Assembly: GCA_009911035.1 (NCBI GenBank)
Contig: QXWO01000014.1
Span: forward strand, 38,779 to 102,778
Origin: Lachnospiraceae bacterium
GTDB taxonomy: Bacteria; Bacillota; Clostridia; Lachnospirales; Lachnospiraceae
Direction: 5' to 3'
Length of the DNA stretch: 64,000 bases
Below are positions 1-12,579 of this stretch, piece after piece (position 1 is the first letter of the stretch; each line of letters starts with the position of its first letter). The notes below the pieces were generated by a model. That model worked only from the letters and a program-made list of their open reading frames with translations, was not told the origin of the DNA and did no database searches. The translations under genes were made by a program, and so were the position numbers.

Positions 1-505
1 TGGCAGTTACCTCCCCGCAGACCTGTTTCAGCGCAGGTGAGATCTTTTGGGCTGCAAGAGCCTTGGGAAGCACATAGAGCACAGTGTCTGCGGAAATACT
101 TTCCACCATTTCCTCGGAAAAAAACAAATCTGCCCCTACAAGATCAATATGGTATATCCCATAATACCCTCTTTTCCTGCAATGAATCTGATGGCTCCGG
201 GTGATTCTTTGGTAAGGCCGGATGCTGAACAAATCGTTCCGGTAATACTTGTCCGTCACACTTCCCGTCTCCCCTTGCGGGAATTCCAGCTGCCGGGAGC
301 ACTGGAATTTTACTTTCAAAGAAGGCAGAGGAAGCCTTTTTCTGTTTTCCACGATTTCAAGGAGCTTTACCTCCTCCCCCTCACGCACCATTTCCTCCTC
401 AAATTCCAGCTTAACTGATACCCCTCGGTTCCACCAACGCCTATATAATCCCCGCTGTAACGTAAACAGCAGCAAAAGAAATATACCTGCAAAAATAATT
501 ACCAT
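1..505 (-). CDS. DUF58 domain protein, N-terminal part (cut by window edge)
   Basis: The visible 168 residues begin with one hydrophobic membrane segment (about residues 2-17) and an Arg/Trp-rich stretch, followed by the beta-rich region typical of DUF58 proteins, including YYRNDLFSIRPYQR and a CRKRGYYGIY segment. DUF58 proteins are membrane-anchored partners of MoxR ATPases, and this gene lies 36 nt downstream of moxR on the same strand, so the two are probably co-transcribed. The start chosen is the ATG at 505, 6 nt after an AGAGG; an in-frame ATG at 511 abuts that site and is less likely. The C-terminal vWA-like part lies outside the window. The exact substrate is unknown. Confidence 0.8.
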   Translation of the reverse strand, partial: MVIIFAGIFLLLLFTLQRGLYRRWWNRGVSVKLEFEEEMVREGEEVKLLEIVENRKRLPLPSLKVKFQCSRQLEFPQGETGSVTDKYYRNDLFSIRPYQRITRSHQIHCRKRGYYGIYHIDLVGADLFFSEEMVESISADTVLYVLPKALAAQKISPALKQVCGEVTA

Positions 506-541
506 AATCATCCTCTATCTGAAAGTAAATGATCTGCCCGT

Positions 542-1525
542 TTATTGTCCCTGTCCCAGAGTGCCTGCCAGCCGCTGCAGATTTTCTGTAGGCGCAGGGA
601 CACTATCAAGAATTTCCCTGATCATATTTTCCGCCTCATTTCCCCTTCCGAAACCATAAGACAGTTTTAATCTGTGGGCCAGGACCGGAGCAGCCAGTTC
701 CTTCACATCATCGGGTATACAATATTCCCTTCCTTTAAGCGCCCCATAAGCTTTTACTGCCCTTAGAAGGGCAAGAGCAGCCCTGGGACTGGCTCCCATT
801 ACGACTTTATCTCTCTTTCGGGTGGCTGTGATGATTTCCACAAGATACCTTTCAATCTCCGGATGCACGAAAATCTCCTGTATTTTCACCTTTGCCTCAT
901 GAATCTCCCGAAGGCTCACCACTTGCGAAAGGCTCTCATAAGGATCCTCTTTCCCATAAATATTCAACATACGGATTTCCTCTTCTTTGGATGGAAGACC
1001 CACACTAAGACGCATCATGAAACGGTCCAATTGGGCCTCCGGCAATGGGAATGTACCCGCCGTTTCCACTGGGTTCTGGGTGGCAATAACGAAAAACGGC
1101 TCCGCAAGCTGAAATCTTTCCCCGTCAGCCGTCACCTGTCTTTCCTCCATGCACTCCAAAAGCCCCGACTGGGTTCTGGGCGTAGCGCGGTTGATCTCAT
1201 CCGCCAGCAGAATATTGGTGAAAACCGGACCTTTGCGCATGTCAAATTCCCCTGTCTTTCGGTTAAACACATGCATCCCCGTTACATCTCCCGGAAGCAG
1301 GTCCGGAGTAAACTGAATCCGGGCAAAGCTCCCCTCTAAGGATGCCGCCAGCGCTTTGGCCATCTTCGTCTTCCCTGTCCCCGGCATATCCTCAAGAAGT
1401 ACATGACCGTCCGCCAAAAGGGCTGTCACCACAAGCCCTATGGTTCGCTCCTTCCCAACAATGACCCTCCCAATATTATGTACCAGATTCTTCCCGATTT
1501 CCTCAACCTGTTTTATATCCATCAT
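542..1525 (-). CDS. MoxR-family AAA+ ATPase
   Basis: This 327-aa protein is a standard-length MoxR ATPase. The Walker A motif DMPGTGKTK is at about residues 46-54, the Walker B/DEINR box at 109-113, and the sensor segment FVIATQNPVE follows. The C-terminal third has the lid domain with the SPRAALAL motif. MoxR proteins act as chaperone-like ATPases, often with DUF58/vWA membrane partners. A DUF58 gene directly downstream supports that pairing here. The ATG at 1525 has a GGAGAAG site about 6 nt upstream. The client process (cell wall, metal insertion or stress) cannot be deduced from the window. Confidence 0.93.
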   Translation of the reverse strand: MMDIKQVEEIGKNLVHNIGRVIVGKERTIGLVVTALLADGHVLLEDMPGTGKTKMAKALAASLEGSFARIQFTPDLLPGDVTGMHVFNRKTGEFDMRKGPVFTNILLADEINRATPRTQSGLLECMEERQVTADGERFQLAEPFFVIATQNPVETAGTFPLPEAQLDRFMMRLSVGLPSKEEEIRMLNIYGKEDPYESLSQVVSLREIHEAKVKIQEIFVHPEIERYLVEIITATRKRDKVVMGASPRAALALLRAVKAYGALKGREYCIPDDVKELAAPVLAHRLKLSYGFGRGNEAENMIREILDSVPAPTENLQRLAGTLGQGQ

Positions 1526-1630
1526 CCACTTCTCCTTCCCATTACCTGCCTCCCTGATCTTGTGTCATAACGCCCTGCCTCCGCCTTTTTACGCCCAATT
1601 ACAGCGGTTCTGCAGCGCTCCTTAAAGGCA

Positions 1631-1667
1631 ACAAACGCTGCCACGCTCTGCGAGCCATCTTATTGTA
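1631..1667 (+). repeat. Dispersed palindromic repeat, copy A
   Basis: This 37-nt unit starts ACAAACGCTG and ends TTATTGTAA, with the core CCACGCTCTGCGAG. The ends are complementary (ACAA/TTGT). Similar units occur near 23.1, 24.2, 43.3, 45.5 and 63.5 kb. This copy sits next to the atp operon terminator. Confidence 0.7.
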
Positions 1668-1670
1668 ATA

Positions 1671-1698
1671 AAAGGCGTATATTTTCATATACGCCTTT
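1671..1698 (-). terminator. Terminator of the ATP synthase operon
   Basis: A perfect 12-bp stem (AAAGGCGTATAT paired with ATATACGCCTTT) closes on a 4-nt loop, GAAA on the transcribed strand. It begins 14 nt after the atpC stop, and the transcript then runs through TTTATTAC. It reads as an intrinsic terminator. Confidence 0.85.
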
Positions 1699-1712
1699 TA
1701 TCAACCGTTACT

Positions 1713-2117
1713 CTATTTAATTACATGAATACGGGCAAGCGCTCTCTGCAATGCCGTCTCTGCACGCAGAATATCCGTTTCCGGCGTCTTGCTGCGGATT
1801 CTTTCCTCCGCACGCTCCTTTGCGGCTTCGGCACGGCCTGCATCAATTTCTTCCGGCCACTCGATGATTTCGGCAAGAATTACCACTTCATCCTGCAAAA
1901 TTTCTGCAAATCCTGCATGGAGAGCCGCCTCTTTCATCCCGCCTTCCTCTGTAATGGTCAGAATACCGGGACTTATGATCACCGTAGTGGGCACATGCTG
2001 CTTATAAATTCCTATTTCGCCTTCTGTGGTATTAAATTCCACCATGGAGGCTTCTCCCTCATAAAACACACGGTCAGGAGTAATAATCCTCAAAGTAAAT
2101 AAATTGTTATCTGCCAT
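1713..2117 (-). CDS. atpC: ATP synthase F1 subunit epsilon
   Basis: A 134-aa protein with the N-terminal beta-sandwich of epsilon subunits (LRIITPDRVFYEGEA, then TEGEIGIYKQHVPT) and a C-terminal helical hairpin rich in Ala, Glu and Arg. Epsilon belongs to the F1 central stalk and modulates ATP hydrolysis. It is the last gene of the atp operon, 18 nt after atpD, followed by a strong terminator. Its length is normal for Firmicutes. Confidence 0.96.
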   Translation of the reverse strand: MADNNLFTLRIITPDRVFYEGEASMVEFNTTEGEIGIYKQHVPTTVIISPGILTITEEGGMKEAALHAGFAEILQDEVVILAEIIEWPEEIDAGRAEAAKERAEERIRSKTPETDILRAETALQRALARIHVIK

Positions 2118-2135
2118 ATGCTTTTCCCCCCGTAA

Positions 2136-3617
<1,482 letters not shown>

Positions 3618-4490
3618 TTAAGAAATTGCATTTGCACCTGCAATAATCTCCGTCAGTTCCTGTGTAATGGAGCCCTGACGCGCCCTGTTGTACATCAGTG
3701 TCAGATGGTCTATCATTTCTTCTGCATTGCTGGTAGCCGAATCCATCGCCTGCATTCTGGCTCCGTTTTCACTGGCTACCGCCTCAATCATACCGCCATA
3801 AATCAGGCTGGTTATATACTTGGGTATGAGCAGATTTAAAGCTTCCTCGTCCTCAGGCTCAAAGTTCATGGGCGCCCTGCCATCCTGGGCATTCTCTCCG
3901 CTTCCCTCAGGGGCTTCTTCCCCGTTTATTTCCACAGGAAGAAGCTTTAACAGGGTGGGTACATGGACCACCGTATTTTTAAATCCGGTGTAAGCGAGAT
4001 AAATCTCACTGATTTCACCTTTGGAAAAAGCCGCCAGCACTTCTTTGCAGATTGCCATAGCATCCACGTAGGCAGGCTCCTCAATCACATCGGAGTAATC
4101 CGCCTTGATCTCATACTGCCTCTGCAGTGCTTCTTTTCCCTTTTTGCCGATTGCATAAACTGCCAGGTCTTCTTCCGCAAGCTCCCCTCTTGTAATCAGT
4201 TTGACTACATTCGAGTTATAGCCGCCAGCCAGCCCTCTGTTGGACGTAATCACAATTACTGCTTTTTTGCCTGCCTCTCCGGATTTCAGATATTTGTGAT
4301 CTAAATTCTTTGTCCTTTTTAATATAGAGCTGACTGTATCGTACATACAGTGGAAATAATTCCCGGATTTTTCTGCATTCTGCTTTGCTCTTTGCAGCTT
4401 AACAGTGGAAACAAGCTTCATGGCCTTGGTAATCTGCTGGGTGCTCTGAATACTGCCCTTACGCCTTTTTATGTCTCTCATCGAAGCCAT
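3618..4490 (-). CDS. atpG: ATP synthase F1 subunit gamma
   Basis: A 290-aa gamma subunit, the rotor shaft inside the alpha3beta3 head. The N-terminal helix MRDIKRRKGSIQSTQQITKA and the C-terminal helix ending in RQGSITQELTEIIAGANAIS are the hallmark ends that form the coiled-coil shaft. The middle contains an acidic insert at about 195-220 (GEEAPEGSGENAQDG) typical of variable loops. It lies 53 nt after atpA and upstream of atpD. Confidence 0.96.
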   Translation of the reverse strand: MASMRDIKRRKGSIQSTQQITKAMKLVSTVKLQRAKQNAEKSGNYFHCMYDTVSSILKRTKNLDHKYLKSGEAGKKAVIVITSNRGLAGGYNSNVVKLITRGELAEEDLAVYAIGKKGKEALQRQYEIKADYSDVIEEPAYVDAMAICKEVLAAFSKGEISEIYLAYTGFKNTVVHVPTLLKLLPVEINGEEAPEGSGENAQDGRAPMNFEPEDEEALNLLIPKYITSLIYGGMIEAVASENGARMQAMDSATSNAEEMIDHLTLMYNRARQGSITQELTEIIAGANAIS

Positions 4491-4543
4491 AATGTCACCT
4501 TATCCTTATCTTTTTCCTTAAGGAAAAGCCCGGTGGGCCTCCC

Positions 4544-6619
<2,076 letters not shown>

Positions 6620-6632
<13 letters not shown>

Positions 6633-7138
6633 GTGCTCTCACCTATTTCCTTTAACGTTTCATTTACCAGGCTTTCCTGTATAGCTGTATCAATAGATGC
6701 TTTTACCACCTTGCCGGCCATCATGGACGCAAGCACTACCATCTCACGCTTCACATCGTCTGCGGCTTTCTGCTTCTCAAGCTCGGCTTCCACCCTGGCT
6801 CTCTCAATGATCCTTGCGGCTTCTTCCTTTGCCTCAGCTACAATTTTATTCTCGTTCTCCATTGCACGTTTTCTGGCATCACTTAAAATTTCTTCCGCTT
6901 CCCTGTCAATGTTCTTAATCTTTTCTTCATATTGAAGTTTAAGCCCGGCCGCATCTTCTTTATCCTTAGCCGCATTATCCAGCTCATCCTTTATCTTTTT
7001 CTGCCTTTTGGCAAGCATCTCCCTTACCGGATTAAACAGAAAATAAGATGCCACAAGAAACAGCGTAAAGATGGCAATGATCATAAGCGTGGCATCCGCC
7101 AGAAGCTGCAGGTCAAGGTCAAACAATCTGGGTTCCAT
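6620..7138 (-). CDS. atpF: ATP synthase F0 subunit b
   Basis: A 172-aa b subunit with one N-terminal membrane helix (about residues 13-35, LLADATLMIIAIFTLFLVAS) followed by a long charged coiled coil to the C terminus, forming the peripheral stalk. The start has a strong AGGAGG upstream. It overlaps atpH by 13 nt and is separated from atpE by an unusual 180-nt spacer with two strong hairpins. Confidence 0.95.
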
Positions 7139-7217
7139 CCATAAACCTCCTTTCTCTCCCTATTAGTTCAAACTGCCCTCTCATTTCTCCCGGAAGTTCA
7201 TTCCCTCCCGGACAGCA

Positions 7218-7308
7218 CAAATTTCCGAAACGGCTTCAGACATTTTGGAAATTTGCAAGCAAACATTAGTTTTTCTTAAGCAGCGTCCTGTGCTGCTTTA
7301 GAAAAACT
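7218..7308 (-). other. Two strong hairpins in the atpE-atpF spacer
   Basis: On the transcribed strand the first element is a near-perfect 17-bp stem (7268-7284 with 7292-7308, 7-nt loop) directly after the atpE stop. The second is a 9-bp stem (CAAATTTCC at 7218-7226 with GGAAATTTG at 7247-7255). Neither is followed by a U-run, so they look like RNA-processing or 3'-protecting structures rather than terminators. Such elements could raise atpE mRNA over its neighbours, which fits the high copy number of c. This role is inference. Confidence 0.6.
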
Positions 7309-7318
7309 TTTGCTCGTT

Positions 7319-7630
<312 letters not shown>

Positions 7631-7705
7631 TTATTATTGTTTTAAAAATTACCCATTTCTTTTCCTGTTCTGCCACATCCCGCAGCACACCATGATGCCC
7701 GCCGG

Positions 7706-8428
7706 TCAGTCTCCGGTACTGCATGCATCTGTGATATACGTCATGGTAAGCATACAGAATACATAGGTCTGAATCGCACCTGAAAACAGGTCAAAATACA
7801 CATGAAGCGCTGCCGGCCACACAAGGGCAACCTTGCTAAGCAGTGCATATATCAGCGCCATAATCGCTGTTCCCGACAAAATATTGGCGAACAGACGAAG
7901 CGAGAGCGAAACCGGAACCGCCAGATCACTTATGATGTTGATCGGCGCCCATATAGGCCACGGCTCACACAGTCCCTTAAGTACGCCAGATACTTTCTGG
8001 TACTTGAACTTATTAAAGTGAATCAGGGTAAACGTAATAATTCCCAGCGCAAAAGTAACGCCATAATCTGCCGTGGGAGGCCGCAGTCCCAGCAGGCCGG
8101 AAATATTGCTGATAAAAATAAATATGAAAATCGTCCCGATATAGTTTCGGAACCTGACCGCCTGCTTTCCCATTACGCCGCCCACCATTCCGTCCAGCAT
8201 CTCAACAATCATTTCCACTACATTCTGAAACGCTCCCGGAACTTCCGTGGCATGCTTCACCGCCCGGTTTGCCGCAATACAGAAGCCTGTGATGATCAGC
8301 ATGACGATCAGAACGCACACATGGGTCGTGGTTATCCATACCGTCTGCCCAAACAGTTCATAGGAAAAGACCCCATGAATCATAAAGTCCACTTCCGTAC
8401 TCTGGGATAATAAAATTCCCTGTCCCAT
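7706..8428 (-). CDS. atpB: ATP synthase F0 subunit a
   Basis: A 240-aa polytopic membrane protein. The stator arginine segment SLSLRLFANILSG is present in the penultimate helix region, as needed for ion transfer to the c ring. The N terminus has the usual periplasmic-side segment and a first membrane helix (THVCVLIVMLIITGFCIA). The start ATG at 8428 follows a GGAGG at 7-nt spacing. It lies between the atpI-like gene and atpE. Confidence 0.95.
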   Translation of the reverse strand: MGQGILLSQSTEVDFMIHGVFSYELFGQTVWITTTHVCVLIVMLIITGFCIAANRAVKHATEVPGAFQNVVEMIVEMLDGMVGGVMGKQAVRFRNYIGTIFIFIFISNISGLLGLRPPTADYGVTFALGIITFTLIHFNKFKYQKVSGVLKGLCEPWPIWAPINIISDLAVPVSLSLRLFANILSGTAIMALIYALLSKVALVWPAALHVYFDLFSGAIQTYVFCMLTMTYITDACSTGD

Positions 8429-8440
8429 ACCTTCACCTCC

Positions 8441-8887
8441 TTACTTATCCTGCTCCTGGGCAGGTTCTTCTATCAGCGGAGGGAGAATCTCCTCTCCGTA
8501 AATTGATGTGCTGATTTTTTTGGTGATAAAGTGCATATATGCAGATGCCTTGAGTCCCATGACACCCAGAAATGTGGAAAGAGGATTCACTATACCGCTT
8601 ATGGCAGTCAGGATAAGTACCGCTGTTATGGACATATACCGCAGTATATTGTGCATACTCATGGTTTTGACAGCCTGGTTCTCTCCCAGTTCAAGCGCCT
8701 TATCCAGCGACCACCACATATGGAATGCACTCACTGCCGCTATCAGGATTCCCAGCCAGAGCCCCAGACTGTACCCTGTCTTATCTTTGACCAGAAATAC
8801 AAAAAACTGGCACAGTGCCCCAAATATGAGAATTCCCACTTCAAGCTCAAACAGAGTCCTGTTTATCCTGATGATCTTTCCCTTCAT
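8441..8887 (-). CDS. atpI: ATP synthase subunit I-like membrane protein
   Basis: The 148-aa product has four predicted membrane segments (about 15-32, 38-58, 75-95 and 98-118) and a short charged tail. Small membrane proteins at this position are the AtpI family, implicated in c-ring assembly or Na+/Mg2+ handling. I chose the ATG at 8887 (MKGKIIRINRTLF) because a GGAGAGG lies 6 nt upstream; the longer frame to 8944 lacks a good site. The chosen start overlaps the end of the preceding atpZ-like gene by 41 nt. Confidence 0.8.
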   Translation of the reverse strand: MKGKIIRINRTLFELEVGILIFGALCQFFVFLVKDKTGYSLGLWLGILIAAVSAFHMWWSLDKALELGENQAVKTMSMHNILRYMSITAVLILTAISGIVNPLSTFLGVMGLKASAYMHFITKKISTSIYGEEILPPLIEEPAQEQDK

Positions 8888-9152
8888 CTGCACCTCTCCT
8901 GTTCCTTCTGCTCTTGTGAAGATAAGCTGACTGCTCACTCTCACTCATGAATACTCCTCTGGCAAAACGGTAGACATTATACCCTCCAGCCACCGCCCCC
9001 ACAAAAAACAGGATAATCACCCAGAATCCGGTTCCAAGTTTCCTGTCGAGAAATATTCCCAGAAAGGAACAAATAAAAACAGGGACCAGCATATTGATTC
9101 CAAACTGACCTATCATGGTTAAAGCCTGATAAACCTTCCGATTGAACTTCAT
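8847..9152 (-). CDS. atpZ: AtpZ/AtpI-type F0F1 ATPase accessory protein
   Basis: A 101-aa protein with two membrane helices (about 12-32 and 42-62) separated by the conserved FLGIFLDRKLGTG turn. This is the pattern of AtpZ-like proteins encoded first in many clostridial atp operons. AtpZ/AtpI pairs are linked to Mg2+ or Ca2+ uptake and complex assembly. The tail after residue 70 is strongly charged. The start follows AGGGAG at 6-nt spacing. The family assignment is likely, but the exact role is uncertain. Confidence 0.8.
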   Translation of the reverse strand: MKFNRKVYQALTMIGQFGINMLVPVFICSFLGIFLDRKLGTGFWVIILFFVGAVAGGYNVYRFARGVFMSESEQSAYLHKSRRNRRGADEGKDHQDKQDSV

Positions 9153-9202
9153 ATGTTTCTCCCTTTCAAAGTGCTTTATCTCCTACTTACACTCACTTTA
9201 TG

Positions 9203-9231
9203 ATTATACATATTTTTTTGGTTTCTGTCTA
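9203..9231 (-). promoter_or_regulatory. Promoter of the ATP synthase operon
   Basis: On the minus strand TAGACA and TATAAT are separated by 17 nt, with the -10 box ending about 50 nt before the atpZ start. This is a near-consensus housekeeping promoter. Confidence 0.75.
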
Positions 9232-9309
9232 GGCAGGAATCATGAAAACCTCATAAATTATCAAGAAAATTTTTATACAATTTTACCATTATTACATTCA
9301 TCAAATTCG

Positions 9310-9338
9310 TTGACTTTCCTCCGGATTAATAGTAGTAT
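9310..9338 (+). promoter_or_regulatory. Promoter of the DUF402 gene
   Basis: TTGACT and TAGTAT are separated by 17 nt, about 50 nt upstream of the ATG at 9390. It is divergent from the atp promoter. Confidence 0.5.
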
Positions 9339-9389
9339 TTTTCATAAAACAACTACGAAAAACATTCTTTTACCGGCAAAGGAGGCCGT

Positions 9390-9872
9390 ATGACCAAACC
9401 CATTTTATACCGCAGACGCATCATCCCGGAAGAATGTGTCCTTCTCAAAGATGACATCATTCTCTCCTGCGACGAAGAACATATCATCACTTCGTGGAAA
9501 GCCCTCCATCCCAAAAAAGACCTCCATCACGGCAGTTCCTGCTATTTTCTGAAAGAAGGCTTCAAGATAAGCAGATTTTGTCTCGAAAACGGAAGCCTTC
9601 TCTACTGGTATTGTGATATTGTGGATTTTGACTACCACACTTCCGACAACACACTGATCGTTACGGATTTACTGGCTGATGTCATCATCTACCCCGACGG
9701 CTTTGTCAAAGTCGTGGATCTGGACGAGCTGGTGACCGCCTTAGAATCCCGTTCCATTTCACTGGATACGCTCAAATCCAGCCTGCTCCGTCTCGATAAA
9801 TTATTGCAGATCATTTACTCCGGCGGCTTTGATACGCTAAAATCCTTTATCGACCAGCCCGCCTCTTCTTAA
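9390..9872 (+). CDS. DUF402 domain protein
   Basis: A 160-aa soluble protein. The central motif run (LLYWYCDIVDFDY, then LIVTDLLADVIIYPDGFV and KVVDLDEL) is characteristic of the DUF402 barrel, related to FomD and to nucleoside di/triphosphatases, whose acidic residues bind metal. Homology therefore suggests a small phosphohydrolase, but the substrate is unknown. The ATG follows GGAGG at 5-nt spacing and a promoter lies upstream. Its stop overlaps by 4 nt the stop of the convergent hydrolase gene, leaving no room for a conventional terminator. Confidence 0.8.
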   Translation: MTKPILYRRRIIPEECVLLKDDIILSCDEEHIITSWKALHPKKDLHHGSSCYFLKEGFKISRFCLENGSLLYWYCDIVDFDYHTSDNTLIVTDLLADVIIYPDGFVKVVDLDELVTALESRSISLDTLKSSLLRLDKLLQIIYSGGFDTLKSFIDQPASS

Positions 9873-11044
9873 TAAAAGATGTGGCCTCCTATCTGGGTGC
9901 CGGACAAGCCTTCAATGGGTGTCCTGAAAAACAGGCAGTTGCCCACCGTAGTGGTCCCCGACATTGCCGCGTCCGCAGCGCTGTAGCAGGCCTGGGTGGC
10001 ATGGTTTTCCGCCAGGGCCAGGGCAAGCCGCCCGCTGGCTACCGGGGAAAACTGCTTGTTCTGGTAAATGACCCCTACCACTGTATCCGGGAATACAGAA
10101 CTCATGACCCGGTTCATGACCACGGCGCCTACTGCCACCTGCCCTTCATAAGGCTGGTTGCCTGCCTCACAGTATATCAGATTCGCCAGAAGATACCTGT
10201 CCCCGTCTGCAAAAGAAATTTCGGAAATATCCCTCCATGCAGACTGGGCTGCCAGACGGGACAGCCGTCTTTCTTCTTCCAACTGCTTCTGTAATTCTTC
10301 AATACTGTTGTTCTGTTCCGCAAGCTGCCGTTCATATTCTATCATTTCAGCTTCCGTCCGCGAGATTTCATTCTGATAGCTTGAAATTTTTCCGGAAGTC
10401 TGGCTCACAAGCCCCGCTACGCGGCTCTGCTCCGCTTCCACTGTGACTTTCAGCTCGTCCAGTTCCTTCTTCTCTTCCGTAAGACGCGCCTCGGTATCCT
10501 CCACATTCTGTCTGACAGCCTTAAATTCCTCTAATTTGTTCCTGTCATAGGCCGACAACTGTTCAATATAATCCTGCCGGTTCAGCAGATCCGAAAAACT
10601 TGCCGCTCCCAAAAGCGCCTCCAGAAGCGCATAGTCGCCCCGCTCATACATGAACTGTATCCGCTTTTTCATGGCAGCATACTGTTCTTCCTCTATTCTC
10701 TTAGCCTCCGCAAGCTCCTCCTGGGTCTTTTCGATCTCTTCTATTTTAAGAATGATTTCTTCTTCTAACTCTGCCAGATTATTGCTTACCTCCGTCAAAT
10801 CCGCGTTCAGGTTATTGAGCTGGCCTTTAAGTCCTTCCGTGGTCTGGTTCAAATCCTTCAGCTCATCTTTCCTTTCGCTGATCTCACTTTCCGTCTTTTC
10901 TTTTTCTTCCTTCTGTTGGTTGATTTTCTGCTCTAAATCCGATATCTTATCGGCATATGCAGTCATGGGAAAAGCACATGCGAAAAGAACTGCTGCCATT
11001 ATTGCAGCAAGGTTCTTTTTTCCTGCCTTTCTCATCTCCTTCAC
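9869..11044 (-). CDS. Secreted coiled-coil cell-wall hydrolase, SleB/CwlJ type
   Basis: The 391-aa precursor has a Sec signal peptide (about 1-31, ending MTAYA-DK). A long PcsB-like coiled coil follows to about residue 265, including the LLGAASFSDLLNR segment. The C-terminal Hydrolase_2 domain contains LIYCEAGNQPYEGQVAVGAV with the catalytic-type Glu. Such domains are lytic enzymes acting on spore cortex or cell-wall peptidoglycan. The coiled coil probably tethers or autoinhibits the enzyme (inference). The start is either GTG 11044 or ATG 11035 and neither has an ideal ribosome site. It converges with the DUF402 gene with overlapping stops. Confidence 0.88.
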   Translation of the reverse strand: MKEMRKAGKKNLAAIMAAVLFACAFPMTAYADKISDLEQKINQQKEEKEKTESEISERKDELKDLNQTTEGLKGQLNNLNADLTEVSNNLAELEEEIILKIEEIEKTQEELAEAKRIEEEQYAAMKKRIQFMYERGDYALLEALLGAASFSDLLNRQDYIEQLSAYDRNKLEEFKAVRQNVEDTEARLTEEKKELDELKVTVEAEQSRVAGLVSQTSGKISSYQNEISRTEAEMIEYERQLAEQNNSIEELQKQLEEERRLSRLAAQSAWRDISEISFADGDRYLLANLIYCEAGNQPYEGQVAVGAVVMNRVMSSVFPDTVVGVIYQNKQFSPVASGRLALALAENHATQACYSAADAAMSGTTTVGNCLFFRTPIEGLSGTQIGGHIFY

Positions 11045-11075
11045 CCGCCTTTACCTCAATAATAAATTCCGTACT

Positions 11076-11507
11076 TTAGCCCTTTTCCATTTTGCCAACC
11101 CTGCGCATATGCTTTTCTTCCTGTGAAAATTCCGTATCCAGAAAGACATCCACAATTTCAAGAGCCAGATTGCCCCCAGTGATTTCACCTCCAAGGGCAA
11201 GCATATTCGCATCATTGTGGAGCCTTGTCATCTTTGCCAGATACGGATCCGTACACAATGCACAGCGTATGCCGGAAACCTTGTTCGCCGCAATGGAAAT
11301 GCCGATTCCTGTGGTGCACACCACGATTCCTTTATCACACGCACCGGATGCCACTGCCTTTGCCGCTGCTTTCCCGAAATCCGGGTAATCACAGGAGGTT
11401 TTGTCAAAGCACCCAAAATCCTTGTAAGCAATCCCTCTCTCGTCCAAATGCTCCATGACCCTGCATTTTAAATCATATCCTCCATGGTCACTTCCTAATG
11501 CTATCAT
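11076..11507 (-). CDS. rpiB: Ribose-5-phosphate isomerase B
   Basis: A 143-aa RpiB/LacAB-family enzyme interconverting ribose 5-phosphate and ribulose 5-phosphate. The N-terminal IALGSDHGGYDLK motif and the VCTTGIGISIAANK loop with catalytic-type Cys64 are intact, and the phosphate-binding C-terminal part (LHNDANMLALGGE) is present. Allose-6-phosphate isomerases belong to the same family, so minor substrate ambiguity remains. It is 22 nt downstream of the tRNA-modification gene and probably co-transcribed. Confidence 0.92.
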   Translation of the reverse strand: MIALGSDHGGYDLKCRVMEHLDERGIAYKDFGCFDKTSCDYPDFGKAAAKAVASGACDKGIVVCTTGIGISIAANKVSGIRCALCTDPYLAKMTRLHNDANMLALGGEITGGNLALEIVDVFLDTEFSQEEKHMRRVGKMEKG

Positions 11508-11529
11508 CTTCTGCCTTCCTTTCTCAGTC

Positions 11530-12579
11530 TCACAACTGCACCACCTGATGTCCTGCCGCTTTAAGAAGCCTGTTCATAATGGCCTGTCCCATACCTGTGG
11601 CCTCAAAGCTTTCTGCATACATAAACTGTACCTCTTCCTCATCAAATTCCCGCAGGATACGGAACAAATGCTTTGCTATTGCCATCTCGTCCCTGCGCAG
11701 GCCAAGGCTCTTGACACTGTCCGCCCGATAAAGCGCCGCTGTCTCGTCTGTGGCAATGACTCCGGTTTTCTCTCCGGCCTGTCTGTGGTCTTTTAACCTG
11801 CTGTTAATGCCGCCTATGACCTTATCCTGCGCTCCTTCCACAATGACCAGATTCCCTCTGGGGGCATAATGCCTGTATTTCATGCCGGGTGCTTTCGGCG
11901 CCCCGGCAGCTTCGCCCTCCAGAATCGTCTGGTCCACTGCCACCTCTTTTACTGCCTCTTCCAGCATTTCCCGGGTAATAAATCCGGGCCTTAAGAGCAC
12001 TGCCCCGTTCCCTGTCAGATCAACAATGGTGGATTCCAGTCCGATATCTGCCTCTCCGCCGTCGATGATCATGTCGATCCGGCCATCCATATCTTCAATT
12101 ACATGCCTTGCCAGCGTAGGGCTTGGCCGTCCTGAAAGATTGGCACTTGGTGCCGCAACATAGCCCCCCGCCGCTTCTATCAGCGCTCTTGCAATGGCGT
12201 TTGAGGGCATCCGCACCGCCACCGTACCAAGGCCCCCGGTTGTTTCAAGAGGCACACAGTCCGCCTTTTCAAAAATCATGGTAAGAGGACCGGGCCAGTA
12301 AAGTCCGGCCAGTTTATAAGCCGCCTCTGGGATCTTCTTCACGATATGGGGCAGATAGTCCATCCCCGCTATATGGATAATCAGCGGATTATCCGAGGGT
12401 CTTCCTTTGGCCCTATAGATCTTCCCCGACGACGCGCCGTTTAAAGCATCTCCCCCAAGACCATACACGGTCTCCGTAGGAAACGCCACCAGCCCGCCGG
12501 CTTTCAGAATTTCCCCTGCCTCCCGGATGGCCTGCCTGTCTATATTTTCTTCCTCTATCCGTACTATTTTTGTCTTCAT
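11530..12579 (-). CDS. ywlC: L-threonylcarbamoyladenylate synthase (Sua5/YwlC type)
   Basis: This 349-aa protein makes threonylcarbamoyl-AMP for t6A37 modification of ANN-decoding tRNAs. The YrdC domain spans about 10-200, with FPTETVYGLGGDA near residue 33, KGRPSDNPLI near 58 and SANLSGRPSPT. The C-terminal Sua5 domain follows a PGMKYRHYAPRG linker. The length fits the two-domain Sua5 form rather than the short TsaC form. It lies immediately upstream of rpiB in the same direction. Confidence 0.93.
   Translation of the reverse strand: MKTKIVRIEEENIDRQAIREAGEILKAGGLVAFPTETVYGLGGDALNGASSGKIYRAKGRPSDNPLIIHIAGMDYLPHIVKKIPEAAYKLAGLYWPGPLTMIFEKADCVPLETTGGLGTVAVRMPSNAIARALIEAAGGYVAAPSANLSGRPSPTLARHVIEDMDGRIDMIIDGGEADIGLESTIVDLTGNGAVLLRPGFITREMLEEAVKEVAVDQTILEGEAAGAPKAPGMKYRHYAPRGNLVIVEGAQDKVIGGINSRLKDHRQAGEKTGVIATDETAALYRADSVKSLGLRRDEMAIAKHLFRILREFDEEEVQFMYAESFEATGMGQAIMNRLLKAAGHQVVQL

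Noticed and set aside
7802-8410. 202-aa plus-strand frame opposite atpB
   Set aside because: It is antisense to a clear ATP synthase gene, has skewed composition and no ribosome site.
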